From Weissella confusa (lineage in GTDB: Bacteria; Bacillota; Bacilli; Lactobacillales; Lactobacillaceae), in assembly GCF_004766315.1 (NCBI RefSeq), contig NZ_PVSN01000020.1, positions 36,708 to 100,707 of the forward strand: a stretch of 64,000 nucleotides of DNA. The letters run 5' to 3'. The first letter of the stretch is position 1; each line of letters begins with the position of its first letter. Positions 54,739 through 63,749 of the stretch are shown here, piece by piece. The position numbers and the translations under genes were made by a program. The notes beneath the pieces were generated by a model. The model did not search any database, was not told where the DNA came from, and saw only the letters and a program-made list of their open reading frames with translations.

Positions 54739-55602
54739 ATGAATTTAACAGAGTTTGCCAGTGAAGTTGTCCCAAAGATTGAAGAGACTTTGGCAACGGA
54801 ATTGACCCAAAGCACGACCGAGAAGACGCTCCGCGAGGCGATGACATATGCTGTGATGGCTGGTGGTAAGCGATTGCGTCCATTGCTAACTTTGGCAGTT
54901 GCCCAATCGTATGGTATGGGCGTACCAGGATTGGTTCGCGCAGCGAGTGCGTTGGAATTGATTCACACGTACAGCTTGATTCACGATGATTTACCAGCGA
55001 TGGATAATGATGATATGCGTCGTGGTAAGCCAACGACTCACCGCCAGTTTGGTGAAGATGTCGCAATTCTAGCGGGGGATGCCTTGCAACCATTGGCTTA
55101 TCAATGGTTGGCGAGTGATCCGCTATTAACCACACCGCAAAAGGCTGAGTTGATGTTGCAACTAGCTTTGGCATCAGGTGCAAACGGTATGGTGGCTGGT
55201 CAAGTGATGGATATGGCGGCAACGAATGCTGATACGATTACACTTGATCAAGCGAAGGCAATTCATTATCGCAAGACCAGTGCGTTGATTGCCTATGCTG
55301 CCATTGCTGGTGGTATCATGGCCCACGCATCAGAAGCAGTCAAAGAACAACTTTGGAATTTTGGGATGGCTTATGGCCTTGCTTTCCAAATTAAGGATGA
55401 TTTGGATGACCTTGGTCAGGACGATGATGAGGATAAGCAAGCATATCCAACGCTACTTGGGGTGCAAGGTGCGATTGATGCTTTACGTGAACAAGTCGCA
55501 CTTGCCAATCAGGCGTTGCAAAAGCTTGGTGAACTAACAGGCAATGACATCGCACTGTTGGTATCATTTTTGGATTACTTTAACGAGACATTGGAGAAAT
55601 AA
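54739..55602 (+). CDS. ispA: Farnesyl/geranyl diphosphate synthase
   Basis: A 287-aa trans-prenyltransferase building C10-C15 isoprenoid diphosphates. The first Asp-rich motif is DDLPAMDNDDMRRG (DDxxxxD) and the second is KDDLDDLGQ (DDxxD). GGKRLRPLL and GEDVAILAGDALQ are other family blocks. ATG 54739 is right after the xseB stop with CCGAGG upstream; an in-frame extension to 54691 lies inside xseB. It ends overlapping the tlyA start by one base. Confidence 0.95.
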   Translation: MNLTEFASEVVPKIEETLATELTQSTTEKTLREAMTYAVMAGGKRLRPLLTLAVAQSYGMGVPGLVRAASALELIHTYSLIHDDLPAMDNDDMRRGKPTTHRQFGEDVAILAGDALQPLAYQWLASDPLLTTPQKAELMLQLALASGANGMVAGQVMDMAATNADTITLDQAKAIHYRKTSALIAYAAIAGGIMAHASEAVKEQLWNFGMAYGLAFQIKDDLDDLGQDDDEDKQAYPTLLGVQGAIDALREQVALANQALQKLGELTGNDIALLVSFLDYFNETLEK

Positions 55603-56450
55603 TGGCGATTGAGAAAGAACGAGTAGATGTTTTAGCGGTTCAGCAAGGACTTTTTACCTCGCGTGAACAAGCTAAGCGTGCAATTATGGCTGGCGAAATT
55701 TTGGGCGAAAACGAGCAACGCATGGACAAGGCGGGTGAGAAGATTCCCGTAACAACTGAGTTGCACTTGAAGGGTGCGCCTATGCCATATGTATCACGTG
55801 GTGGCTTTAAGCTTGAAAAGGCTTTGGATGTGTTTGACATCTCAGTTGATGGCAAGACAGTTTTGGATATTGGGTCTTCAACGGGTGGCTTTACCGATGT
55901 GTCATTGCAAAACGGTGCTAAGTTGGTTTACGCCCTGGACGTGGGAACAAACCAATTGGCTTGGAAGTTGCGTTCAGATGAGCGTGTTGTTGTAATGGAA
56001 AACACCAACTTCCGCTACTCTGAATTGCAAGATTTCACCCAAGGGCAACCTGAAGTGGCGACAATCGACGTTTCATTCATTTCGTTGAACTTGATTTTGC
56101 CACCTCTTTCAAAGATTTTGACGCCTGGTGGATCAGTCGCAACATTGATTAAGCCACAATTTGAGGCGGGTCGTGAAGCAATTGGTAAGCACGGTATCGT
56201 CAAGGATGCCGCAACACACTTGGCAGTTATTGATAAAGTAGCTGGCTACGCAAAGGCAGCTGGGTTCAGTATTGTTGGGTTGGACTATTCACCAATTAAG
56301 GGTGGATCAGGAAACATTGAATTCTTGGCTCACTTGGTACTTGATGGTGGTGATAGCACGATGTCTGAAGCTGAACGCGAAGCTGTGGTGGCTGGTGCAC
56401 ACGCACAATTGAATGCACGTCGTGAGGAAAAGACGGATGAGACGAAGTAA
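55602..56450 (+). CDS. tlyA: TlyA family rRNA 2'-O-methyltransferase
   Basis: A 282-aa protein. The N-terminal S4 RNA-binding domain (KERVDVLAVQQGLFTSREQAKRAIMAG) is joined to an FtsJ/RrmJ-type methyltransferase with VLDIGSSTGGFTDVSLQNGA (SAM motif) and ALDVGTNQLAWKLR. TlyA enzymes methylate ribose in 16S and/or 23S rRNA. The haemolysin label sometimes given is not supported by the domains. ATG 55602 overlaps the ispA stop. The 3' end overlaps argR by 14 bases. The position before argR-recN is conserved in Bacillota. Confidence 0.93.
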   Translation: MAIEKERVDVLAVQQGLFTSREQAKRAIMAGEILGENEQRMDKAGEKIPVTTELHLKGAPMPYVSRGGFKLEKALDVFDISVDGKTVLDIGSSTGGFTDVSLQNGAKLVYALDVGTNQLAWKLRSDERVVVMENTNFRYSELQDFTQGQPEVATIDVSFISLNLILPPLSKILTPGGSVATLIKPQFEAGREAIGKHGIVKDAATHLAVIDKVAGYAKAAGFSIVGLDYSPIKGGSGNIEFLAHLVLDGGDSTMSEAEREAVVAGAHAQLNARREEKTDETK

Positions 56451-56886
56451 GCAAGAACGTCAACAAGCCATCAAGACGTTGATTAGCAACGAGCAAATTC
56501 AACGCCAAGAAGACTTGGTACGTAAATTGAATGAAGCTGGTTGGGAAGTCACGCAAGCAACGATTTCACGTGATATTACCGAAATGCAATTAGTAAAGGT
56601 GCCACTACCGGCTGGTGGATTTGCCTACGCTGTGATGTCAGGGGCTGATTATTTTGGTCAGCTTGGTCGTATTTTGCAAGAGACCACAACTGATGTTGCA
56701 ACCCAAGGGAATATGATTATGATTAAGGTGGCGCCAGGAACTGGTCCGGCTTTGAAGACGGACCTTGAAGAAGCGAATTTGCCAGAAGTGTTTGGGCTAA
56801 TTGGGGATGATGCGGGCGTTTTGGTAATCTTGCGTGAAGGCGAGCTTGCAAAGGACTTTGCGAACAAGTTGACGGCGCAAGCTTAG
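56437..56886 (+). CDS. argR: Arginine repressor ArgR/AhrC
   Basis: A 149-aa transcription factor. The N-terminal winged helix (SKQERQQAIKTLISNEQIQRQEDLV, then WEVTQATISRDITEMQLVKVP) contains the SRD DNA-contact motif. The C-terminal hexamerisation/arginine-binding domain has VAPGTGPALKTDLEE and FGLIGDDAGVLVILRE; the GxxDxx core residues for L-Arg are present. ATG 56437 is chosen from GTGAGGA at 56422-56428. It overlaps tlyA. No arginine genes are nearby, so its targets lie elsewhere. Confidence 0.94.
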   Translation: MRRSKQERQQAIKTLISNEQIQRQEDLVRKLNEAGWEVTQATISRDITEMQLVKVPLPAGGFAYAVMSGADYFGQLGRILQETTTDVATQGNMIMIKVAPGTGPALKTDLEEANLPEVFGLIGDDAGVLVILREGELAKDFANKLTAQA

Positions 56887-56907
56887 TTAACGGAAGAGGA
56901 GCATGCT

Positions 56908-58596
56908 ATGCTACAAGAATTATCAATTCAAAATTTTGCGATTATTCCGAAGCTCAACATTAGCTTCCAACCTGGGATGACTGTTTTAACTGGTGAAACT
57001 GGGGCTGGAAAGTCAATTATCATTGATGCTGTGGGCCTACTAACTGGTGGGCGTGGTTCGCAAGATTTTATTCGTGAGGGCGCTGATAAGGCGGTCTTGC
57101 AAGGGTTAATTGATGTGGAACCAGGCCAACCAATTACACAACTGCTTGATGAGTTGGGGATTCCACTAGAGGACAACCAACTATTGATTCATCGTGAGTT
57201 GCACAAAAGTGGGCGCAATGTGATTCGGGTTAACGGTAGCTTGGTTAATGCCACGACACTTAAGGAGATTGGTCAACACCTAGTTGATATTCATGGTCAG
57301 AATGAACATCAGGAGTTGATGCAAGTCGAGCGCCATTTGGCCTTGTTGGACGAGTATGGTAAGAAGACAATTGGCCCAGTACTTGAAAAGTACCGGGCGG
57401 CATACGAGACTTACCGTAGTCTGGAAAGTGCATTCCACAAGCGTCAAGCTGACGAACAAGCCTGGGCACAACGTCTTGATATGTTGAGCTTTCAAAGTAA
57501 GGAATTGGCGGATGCTAGTTTGGTTGAAGGCGAAGAAGAGATGCTGGAAGCTGAGTATCAGGAACTAACCAACTTCCAAGATGTTTTGGCGGCACTGTCT
57601 AAGGCGCATGAAGCATTGGACGGCGACTGGGATAATAACGGTCTAGAGACGATTTCGACCGCCATGAGTGCCATGGAAGACATCGAAGAATTGTCACCAA
57701 AGTATGCAACGTTAACTGAAGCGGTTCGTGGCGCGTACTACGAATTGCAGGAAGCGGCGTCTGAGATTTTGTCGGTACGTGACGGCCTGGAATTTGACGA
57801 GGAGCGTCTACGAGAAGTCGATGATCGATTGAACTTGATTCGTTCATTAGAGCGTAAGTATGGCGCAACAATTACCGATGTCTTGTTACACCAATCTAAG
57901 GTCGATGCAGAGTTGGCTGAAATGGGTGGTGGCGAGCAATCGGCTGCTGAATTGGCTGAACAAGTTGAAGTTGCTGAACAAAAAGCCCGTACGCTAGCTG
58001 AGAAGCTACACGAATTACGTCTTAAGGCAGCTAAGCAATTGGCGACAAAAATTCATGATCAACTGAGTGATTTGTACATGGAGAAGGCTGTTTTCTCAGC
58101 TCACATCACGGAGTTGAAGGATTTGAACGCTACCGGGTTGGATGCAGTTGAATTCTACATTCAAACAAACCCAGGTGAAGGTGCTAAGCCGTTGGTGAAG
58201 ATCGCTTCCGGTGGTGAGTTATCGCGAATGATGCTCGCAATGAAGACGATTTTTTCACGTGAGCAAGGCATTACGTCAATTATCTTTGACGAAGTTGATA
58301 CCGGCGTGTCCGGTCGTGTCGCCCAAGCCATCGCTGAAAAAATCGCGGTGATTGGTCGATACTCACAGGTGCTAACGATTACGCACTTGCCACAAGTTGC
58401 GGCGGTCGCTGATAACCATTACTTTATCGAAAAGCAAGTGGTTGGTGATCGCACTGAGACAAGTATTCACACACTTTCTGAGGTTGAACGCGTTAATGAA
58501 GTTGCCAGAATGTTGTCTGGGGATGAGTTAACCGAGGCGGCCAAAGAAAACGCCCGTGACTTGATTCAACGAGCGGTTGCCAAACGAAGTGAATAG
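56908..58596 (+). CDS. recN: DNA repair protein RecN
   Basis: A 562-aa SMC-like ATPase that holds broken DNA ends. Walker A is TGETGAGKSIIIDAV (about residues 29-43). A central coiled coil follows, then the C-terminal signature ASGGELSRMMLAMKT and Walker B SIIFDEVDTGVSGRVA. HGQNEHQELM is a RecN-specific block. GAAGAGGAGC precedes ATG 56908. It is the last gene of the operon, with a terminator immediately after. Confidence 0.97.
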   Translation: MLQELSIQNFAIIPKLNISFQPGMTVLTGETGAGKSIIIDAVGLLTGGRGSQDFIREGADKAVLQGLIDVEPGQPITQLLDELGIPLEDNQLLIHRELHKSGRNVIRVNGSLVNATTLKEIGQHLVDIHGQNEHQELMQVERHLALLDEYGKKTIGPVLEKYRAAYETYRSLESAFHKRQADEQAWAQRLDMLSFQSKELADASLVEGEEEMLEAEYQELTNFQDVLAALSKAHEALDGDWDNNGLETISTAMSAMEDIEELSPKYATLTEAVRGAYYELQEAASEILSVRDGLEFDEERLREVDDRLNLIRSLERKYGATITDVLLHQSKVDAELAEMGGGEQSAAELAEQVEVAEQKARTLAEKLHELRLKAAKQLATKIHDQLSDLYMEKAVFSAHITELKDLNATGLDAVEFYIQTNPGEGAKPLVKIASGGELSRMMLAMKTIFSREQGITSIIFDEVDTGVSGRVAQAIAEKIAVIGRYSQVLTITHLPQVAAVADNHYFIEKQVVGDRTETSIHTLSEVERVNEVARMLSGDELTEAAKENARDLIQRAVAKRSE

Positions 58597-58600
58597 AATT

Positions 58601-58632
58601 AAAAACCAGGACTTTTTGGTCCTGGTTTTTTT
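58601..58632 (+). terminator. Intrinsic terminator after recN
   Basis: The stem AAAAACCAGGAC / GTCCTGGTTTTT with a short TTTTTG loop is followed by T7 in total. Confidence 0.92.
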
Positions 58633-58706
58633 AAACTCAAAACTTGCATGCTGACATAAAGTGTCTAGAATAAAGATACGATTATTTTGAGAGTGAGGGT
58701 GATGAT

Positions 58707-60266
58707 ATGCCAATCGTAACGGGTAAATTAACACCACAACAAGTTGCGCCGTTTGGTCAACTATTAAATATATATCCTGACGCAGCTGAGGCTCGTGACA
58801 GATATAATGCGGTAAGTTCCGACACACAAGGGCTGTTGTTCGTTACTGATGATGATGCAGTTGAAGGTGCAGTGGTTTACCGTGAGCAAGATGGGGATGT
58901 GACGCTAATTAGTGCCCTAGGCTGGAAAGCAATCGACCGCTTGTCTTTGTTTGAACAGTTAATCACCTATTTCAGCAAGCAACGCGTGAAATCACTAACG
59001 ATAAAGGTGGCCCCAAATCAGACAAATAGTCCATTGCTGGCTGGCTTTAACCGCGTGGCTGAGTTAACGTATCGGCATGATTTTTCATACCCAGTTGCGC
59101 TGGTACTTGGTGGTGGTGGGGCACATGGCGCGTTTGAAGCAGGCGTTTTTGATGTGTTAAAGGCACGTGGTATTGTGCCACAAGAAGTGCTGGGTGTTTC
59201 GGTCGGATCAATTAATGCCATGTCATTTATGCATTTGAACAGTGATATTTCGCACCACACCTGGGACACTTTGACGACAGATGTTGTGTATGAGGTTGAT
59301 GAAGTCGGTGTTTCTAGAACTGACTTTACGAAGACGATTGCCACTCACTTAGTTGGGCGACACTATTTCAACAAAGAATCATTGCGCGAATTAATTTACC
59401 CAGTTGTTGTTCATGAATTGGCCACACCAAGGTTGGCAGAAATGACCCTGGTGGCGACGGAGTTTCCGCTACTAAAGGCTGTACCATACAGTGTGACGGA
59501 TGAAACCACGGCTGACGAATTGACTGATTGGATTTTGGCATCGAGTGCGTTTTACCCCGTTGTGTCACCAGTTATGATTAACGGGAAGCAATACATTGAC
59601 GGGGGGTATTCAAATAACCTGCCGATTAATATTGCGGCTGACCACGGTGCGAAGGAAATCTATGCCGTGTCAATTATGGATGGGGTGCCTGAAAACTGGG
59701 ACCGCCCAGATGATGCCGTCGTCCACTTCATTCGGACACCGTGGCAATTTGGCCCACTGCTAGACTTTTTCCCTGACTTAAGTGCCACCTATGTACGTCT
59801 TGGCGAAATTAGAACCCGTCAAGTACTTGGTGAACTGGGTGGTTATTATTATGCTTTGCCGGCAGATATTGATTTTAGCTGGTTGGGTGGTAGTCAGTTG
59901 GTCAAATGGTTGGCAACTGATCCGGTAACGGCACCGATTGCAGCCCTTTTGACTGATTTGCCAGTTTGGTTGGCATGGCAACAATGGATTCGACGTGATG
60001 CTGATCCTGAACAAAAGGAGACGCCGAAGGGACAAGGATTGGCAACGGTTGAACGTTTAGCGCGATTATTAGAGGTTGATAAGCTAACAGAGTATGATTT
60101 GACGTCATTTATTGCGGCAATTATCATCGCAGGCAAGGAAAAACGTGATGTGTTGCCGATGCCAACTGGTGCGGTTAGTCGTGCTTATATCTTGGCTAAT
60201 TTAGATGTCGTGCTAAGTGCCGTGTTGTTCTTGTTGTCTAAGTCGGAAAAAACGAGTAGAATATAA
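58707..60266 (+). CDS. Patatin-like phospholipase with N-terminal extra domain
   Basis: A 519-aa protein. Residues ~1-125 form an alpha/beta domain resembling an acetyltransferase (GNAT) fold (LLFVTDDDAVEGAVVYREQDGDVTLIS) without a clear acetyl-CoA loop. The patatin domain begins at VALVLGGGGAHGAFEAG (oxyanion GGGGxxG, about residue 134), has the nucleophile Ser in GVSVGS (about 165) and the catalytic Asp in DGGYSNN (about 298). The ~200-residue C-terminal region is not recognised. Patatin enzymes hydrolyse acyl lipids using a Ser-Asp dyad. GAGAGTGAGGGTGAT precedes ATG 58707. No signal peptide, so it should be cytoplasmic or membrane-associated. Confidence 0.85.
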   Translation: MPIVTGKLTPQQVAPFGQLLNIYPDAAEARDRYNAVSSDTQGLLFVTDDDAVEGAVVYREQDGDVTLISALGWKAIDRLSLFEQLITYFSKQRVKSLTIKVAPNQTNSPLLAGFNRVAELTYRHDFSYPVALVLGGGGAHGAFEAGVFDVLKARGIVPQEVLGVSVGSINAMSFMHLNSDISHHTWDTLTTDVVYEVDEVGVSRTDFTKTIATHLVGRHYFNKESLRELIYPVVVHELATPRLAEMTLVATEFPLLKAVPYSVTDETTADELTDWILASSAFYPVVSPVMINGKQYIDGGYSNNLPINIAADHGAKEIYAVSIMDGVPENWDRPDDAVVHFIRTPWQFGPLLDFFPDLSATYVRLGEIRTRQVLGELGGYYYALPADIDFSWLGGSQLVKWLATDPVTAPIAALLTDLPVWLAWQQWIRRDADPEQKETPKGQGLATVERLARLLEVDKLTEYDLTSFIAAIIIAGKEKRDVLPMPTGAVSRAYILANLDVVLSAVLFLLSKSEKTSRI

Positions 60267-60305
60267 AATTGATTAGCTAGAGAAAAAGATAGGAGTAAGA
60301 GTACC

Positions 60306-60923
60306 ATGAAGCGTGGCGTATTGATCGTACTATCGGGTCCGTCGGGTGTTGGTAAAGGGACTGTGCGAAAGGCGTTGTTTGAAGAAACAGACATCGACTT
60401 TCAATATTCAATCTCAATGACCACACGACACCCCCGAGCAGGTGAAGTAGACGGAGAGGATTATTTCTTCGTAACTCGTGAAGAGTTTGAGGCAGAAATC
60501 GCCAACGACGGTATGTTAGAGTACGCCGAGTATGTGGGAAACTACTACGGCACACCAAAGAGCTTTATTGAAAAGACTTTGGCAGCCGGTCGCGACGTCC
60601 TATTGGAAATTGATGTTCAAGGTGCTTTGCAAGTGAAGGAAAAGATGCCAGAAGGTGCATACATCTTCTTGACGCCACCTGATCTTGGTGCATTAAAGGA
60701 ACGTTTGATTGGTCGCGGTACTGAAGCGATGGAAGTTATCGACCGTCGTGTCTCTGCTGCAACTGCTGAAATTCGTATGATGGCTAACTATGATTATGCT
60801 GTCGTGAATGACGAAGTACCTTTGGCAGTTGATCGTATTAAGGATATTATCAAGGTTGAACGTTTGCGCGTTAACCGTGTGTTGCCAGAATATATTGCAA
60901 TGATTGAGGAGCTAGAATCATGA
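60306..60923 (+). CDS. gmk: Guanylate kinase
   Basis: A 205-aa enzyme phosphorylating GMP to GDP. The P-loop is [16 protein letters not shown] (about residues 8-23), and the GMP-binding segment is [40 protein letters not shown] and [19 protein letters not shown] follow. ATAGGAGTAAGAG precedes ATG 60306. Its end overlaps rpoZ by four bases (ATGA), the standard gmk-rpoZ pairing. priA, which often follows, is not here. Confidence 0.97.
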   Translation: MKRGVLIVLSGPSGVGKGTVRKALFEETDIDFQYSISMTTRHPRAGEVDGEDYFFVTREEFEAEIANDGMLEYAEYVGNYYGTPKSFIEKTLAAGRDVLLEIDVQGALQVKEKMPEGAYIFLTPPDLGALKERLIGRGTEAMEVIDRRVSAATAEIRMMANYDYAVVNDEVPLAVDRIKDIIKVERLRVNRVLPEYIAMIEELES

Positions 60924-61150
60924 TTTTATACCCATCAGTTGATAAGTTGTTGGAACGTGTTGACTCACGTTACAAATTGATTGCTTTGGGAGCTAAGCGC
61001 GCCCACGAATTGGAGCAAGGTGCATTGCCAACGTTGGCTCACTTTGATTCAGTTAAGCCAATTGGCCAAGCATTTGAAGAAATCGAAGCCGGTAACGTTG
61101 TTATCGACGAAGAAGCTACTAAGTTGGAAGCCGAGCACTTGGCTGACTAA
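60920..61150 (+). CDS. rpoZ: RNA polymerase omega subunit
   Basis: A 76-aa subunit that folds onto beta-prime and aids polymerase assembly. The family core is [25 protein letters not shown], where the RAxEL region is conserved, followed by [20 protein letters not shown] 60920 overlaps the gmk stop; GAGGAGC within gmk is the ribosome site. Two consecutive terminators follow. Confidence 0.95.
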   Translation: MILYPSVDKLLERVDSRYKLIALGAKRAHELEQGALPTLAHFDSVKPIGQAFEEIEAGNVVIDEEATKLEAEHLAD

Positions 61151-61157
61151 TAGCACT

Positions 61158-61192
61158 AAAAAAGACCATCCATTAGTTTGGGTGGTCTTTTT
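61158..61192 (+). terminator. Intrinsic terminator of gmk-rpoZ
   Basis: The stem AAAAAGACCATCC / GGGTGGTCTTTTT with loop ATTAGTTT has T runs. Confidence 0.9.
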
Positions 61193-61205
61193 GTATAGTT
61201 AGGTA

Positions 61206-61242
61206 CAAAAAAGGTCGCGACATCAAATCGCGACCTTTTTAT
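61206..61242. terminator. Bidirectional terminator between rpoZ and dedA
   Basis: The perfect stem AAAAAGGTCGCGA / TCGCGACCTTTTT with loop CATCAAA has T runs on both strands. It mainly serves the minus-strand DedA gene. Confidence 0.9.
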
Positions 61243-61244
61243 TA

Positions 61245-61907
61245 TTATTGATTCATTTGCTTTTGCTTCTTGCTGATAATTGATTGACGTACCGCGCTGA
61301 TGATAGCAGGCAATGCCGTTACCACCAAGATACCGATAATAACCAATGAGAAGTGCTCACTGACAAATGGGATACCACCGAAGTAGTAACCGGCTTCAAC
61401 GGCGACAACAACCCAAATAGTTGCAGCGATAACTTCAAGCATCAAGAAGTTCTTGTACTTGAAACCTGAAATGGCAGCCGTAAATGGTACCAAGGTACGA
61501 ATGATTGGCAAGAAACGTCCCAAAACGACAGCCATCTTACCATGCTTAACGAAGAACTCGTTTGCCTCAGCTAAGTGCTCATCCTTAATGAAACGACCAA
61601 GTAGTGGGTGCTTAACCAACTTCAAACCAACCGTGCGGCCCAAGAAGAAGTTCAATGAGTCACCAGATACAGCGGCAATCCAGAACATAATCATGAGTAC
61701 CCAGTGATTAAGGATGCTACCATGCAAAGCTGAAATTGATCCAGCTGCAAATAGTAGTGAATCTCCAGGAAGGAACGGGAAGATAACTGATCCCGTTTCG
61801 ATGAAGATGACAGCAAAAAGCGCGACGTATGACCAAATGCCCCATGCGTTAACCAGATTGTTCAAATGAACATCAAGGTGCAGGAACAAATCGATAATGT
61901 GCATCAT
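61245..61907 (-). CDS. DedA family membrane protein
   Basis: A 220-aa protein with about five hydrophobic segments. The DedA marks are ALFAVIFIETGSVIFPFLPGDSLLFAAG (E and PGD of the re-entrant loop) and the second block GRFLPIIRTLVPFTAAISGF with the conserved F/GRF-x-P-x-R pattern. DedA/SNARE-associated proteins are now linked to lipid carrier and phospholipid scrambling. GGGAGTAAAC precedes the start at 61907; a second Met is at 61904. The end is Lys/Gln-rich. Monocistronic on the minus strand. Confidence 0.92.
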   Translation of the reverse strand: MMHIIDLFLHLDVHLNNLVNAWGIWSYVALFAVIFIETGSVIFPFLPGDSLLFAAGSISALHGSILNHWVLMIMFWIAAVSGDSLNFFLGRTVGLKLVKHPLLGRFIKDEHLAEANEFFVKHGKMAVVLGRFLPIIRTLVPFTAAISGFKYKNFLMLEVIAATIWVVVAVEAGYYFGGIPFVSEHFSLVIIGILVVTALPAIISAVRQSIISKKQKQMNQ

Positions 61908-62054
61908 AATATTTGTTTACTCCCAGTAATCTGTTTGAATGTCTATTGACAACTAGAATCTAGTTTACCATGTTTTCAGGGGCAGTGTGAGTGGCCTTAA
62001 TGTTTATGTTATAATACAAGCAGTGAATTTTAAGATTTAGAGGAGAATGAAGAT

Positions 62055-62636
62055 ATGGCATTGCCACAATTTGATTTGGCTGCAGTAGAAGGCCCAGTTG
62101 CTGTTTTGGAAACAACAAAGGGTACGGTAAAGATTCAATTGTTCCCAGCACAAGCACCTAAGACGGTTGAGAACTTTGTTGGATTGATTGAAAAGGGTTA
62201 CTACGATGGCATTATTTTCCACCGTGTAATTAGCGACTTCATGATCCAAGGTGGTGACCCTACTGGAACTGGTATGGGTGGCGAGTCACTTTGGGGTGAT
62301 TCTTTCGAAGATGAATTCTCAGATGAAGTCTTCAACTTGCGTGGTGCCTTGTCTATGGCTAACGCTGGTCCAAACACAAACGGTTCACAATTCTTTATTG
62401 TGCAAGCTTCACGTGTACCAGCGAACATGTTGCGTCAACTAAAGGGTCTTGTACCTGATGAAGTTGTGTCAGCATACGGTGAGCAAGGTGGTACGCCATG
62501 GCTAGACAAGCGTCACACTGTATTCGGTCATGTTATCGAAGGTATGGATGTTGTTGATGACATGGCTAAGGTTCGTGTTAATTACGCAGACAAGCCACTT
62601 GAAGATATCAAGATTATCAAGGCAACGATTGCATAA
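62055..62636 (+). CDS. Cyclophilin-type peptidyl-prolyl isomerase
   Basis: A 193-aa cytoplasmic cyclophilin. Standard blocks are [41 protein letters not shown], with the catalytic Arg in FHRVI and the QGGD loop, then [20 protein letters not shown] and [18 protein letters not shown]. No signal peptide is present, so it acts inside the cell. AGAGGAGAATGAAG precedes ATG 62055. A TATAAT -10 lies near 62010. An insert of ~15 residues ([16 protein letters not shown]) lies in the C-terminal half. Confidence 0.95.
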   Translation: MALPQFDLAAVEGPVAVLETTKGTVKIQLFPAQAPKTVENFVGLIEKGYYDGIIFHRVISDFMIQGGDPTGTGMGGESLWGDSFEDEFSDEVFNLRGALSMANAGPNTNGSQFFIVQASRVPANMLRQLKGLVPDEVVSAYGEQGGTPWLDKRHTVFGHVIEGMDVVDDMAKVRVNYADKPLEDIKIIKATIA

Positions 62637-62699
62637 GGTTGTCACTCGGGGTTAACCCGAGATACATATAATAAGAAAAACTAATTAGAGGAGGTTATT

Positions 62700-63101
62700 A
62701 TGGCTTATCATATTGGCGAGATTGTCCAAGGCACTGTAACGGGTATTCAACCATACGGTGCTTTTGTGCAACTCGATGATCATACACAGGGACTAATACA
62801 TATTTCGGAGTGTCGATCAGCATTTATTCGACATGTCGGGGATGAATTGCATGTTGGTCAAGTAATCGATGTCATGATTCTAGATATCGACCAATATAAT
62901 GAAAAGATTTCATTGTCACGTCGCAGTGTCTTAGATGCTAATCAAAAGGTACGCATGGATCGTGAAAATCAACGTGTTGATAATTGGCACCATCATTACT
63001 GGACTAATCAGCACTTGAATATTGGTTTTGAAACGATTGCAGATAATCGCGATGATATGATTGCGGAAGCATTGCAACGTTTGAACGCACACGTTCACTA
63101 A
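62700..63101 (+). CDS. S1 domain RNA-binding protein (YugI/CvfD-like)
   Basis: A 133-aa protein. Residues 1-72 are a clear S1 domain (GEIVQGTVTGIQPYGAFVQLDDHTQGLIHISE, then KISLSRRSV). The rest is a His/Asn-rich helical tail (DNWHHHYWTNQHLN). It matches the general stress protein 13 (YugI) family, known as CvfD in pneumococcus, a post-transcriptional regulator. TTAGAGGAGGTTATT is an excellent ribosome site before ATG 62700. A hairpin CTCGGG-GTTAA-CCCGAG upstream (62646-62662) lacks a T run. It is followed 18 bases later by a Nudix-like gene. Confidence 0.9.
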   Translation: MAYHIGEIVQGTVTGIQPYGAFVQLDDHTQGLIHISECRSAFIRHVGDELHVGQVIDVMILDIDQYNEKISLSRRSVLDANQKVRMDRENQRVDNWHHHYWTNQHLNIGFETIADNRDDMIAEALQRLNAHVH

Positions 63102-63119
63102 TTAAAGGGGGATGGCATA

Positions 63120-63506
63120 ATGTCATTAATCGCAGGAACAGTTGTCTTTACTCGAAATGATCAATCATATTTCTTGGTGACCGATGAAGTGCCAACACCA
63201 CGCTTCTACACAGTTAAGATGCACAAGCATGATGGTGATACTGCATTGGGTTCATTACTAACGGGGATGAAGGATGAACTTGGCTTTGATATTGACAATC
63301 TTCATCTAGGAGAATTTGCGGCATGGCATGGTCAAGGTTTGGAGACTGCGGAAGATTTGATTTCGCTCTATACGTTTGAACCAGTAGATGCTTCACTTTT
63401 CAATATGGATCGACTAGGATTGCTAGGCCTACAGTTTATGAATGCCAAGGATGCGGCCGATCTGCTTCGTAATGTTGATATGACAGGCGTTGCACGATTG
63501 GATTAA
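63120..63506 (+). CDS. Nudix-fold-like protein lacking clear catalytic box (128 aa)
   Basis: I recognise the shape rather than a named family. The N-terminal beta strands (IAGTVVFTRNDQSYFLVTDE) and the segment LGSLLTGMKDELGFDIDNL (about residues 42-60) sit where a Nudix hydrolase has G-x5-E-x7-REUxEE. Here only DELG is left and the upstream Gly and Glu residues are missing. WHGQGLETAEDLISLYTFEP completes the fold. It is probably a non-catalytic Nudix relative. AAAGGGGGATGGCATA precedes ATG 63120, 18 bases after the S1 gene, so the two are likely co-transcribed. It is the last gene before the rRNA operon. Confidence 0.7.
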   Translation: MSLIAGTVVFTRNDQSYFLVTDEVPTPRFYTVKMHKHDGDTALGSLLTGMKDELGFDIDNLHLGEFAAWHGQGLETAEDLISLYTFEPVDASLFNMDRLGLLGLQFMNAKDAADLLRNVDMTGVARLD

Positions 63507-63613
63507 ATTGGGGCTTGCATTTATCTTAGATGTTCGGTATTATATTCAAGTTGAGTTTTTCAAACGAATCTAATTCGCATGCAAAACGATGCAAAATGAA
63601 TTGAATTTGGTTG

Positions 63614-63642
63614 TTGACAATCATTAATCAATTCGATATGAT
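63614..63642 (+). promoter_or_regulatory. rRNA operon promoter P1
   Basis: TTGACA (63614-63619) and TATGAT (63637-63642) with a 17-base spacer form a near-consensus sigma-A promoter. Confidence 0.9.
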
Positions 63643-63713
63643 ATATAAGTTGCTTGCGACGGAATATGTGTTCAAACTGTGAATGAGTTGTTTAAACAAT
63701 TTGAAATAAGTTG

Positions 63714-63742
63714 TTGACATCTACTTCTTAAGTTGGTAAGAT
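63714..63742 (+). promoter_or_regulatory. rRNA operon promoter P2
   Basis: TTGACA (63714-63719) and TAAGAT (63737-63742) with a 17-base spacer lie exactly 100 bases after P1. Tandem promoters are usual for rrn operons. Confidence 0.9.
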
Positions 63743-63749
63743 ATAAAAC

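Noticed and set aside
62646..62662. Terminator before the S1-domain gene
   Set aside because: The CTCGGG-GTTAA-CCCGAG hairpin is not followed by a T run. It could be a processing or weak pause site only.
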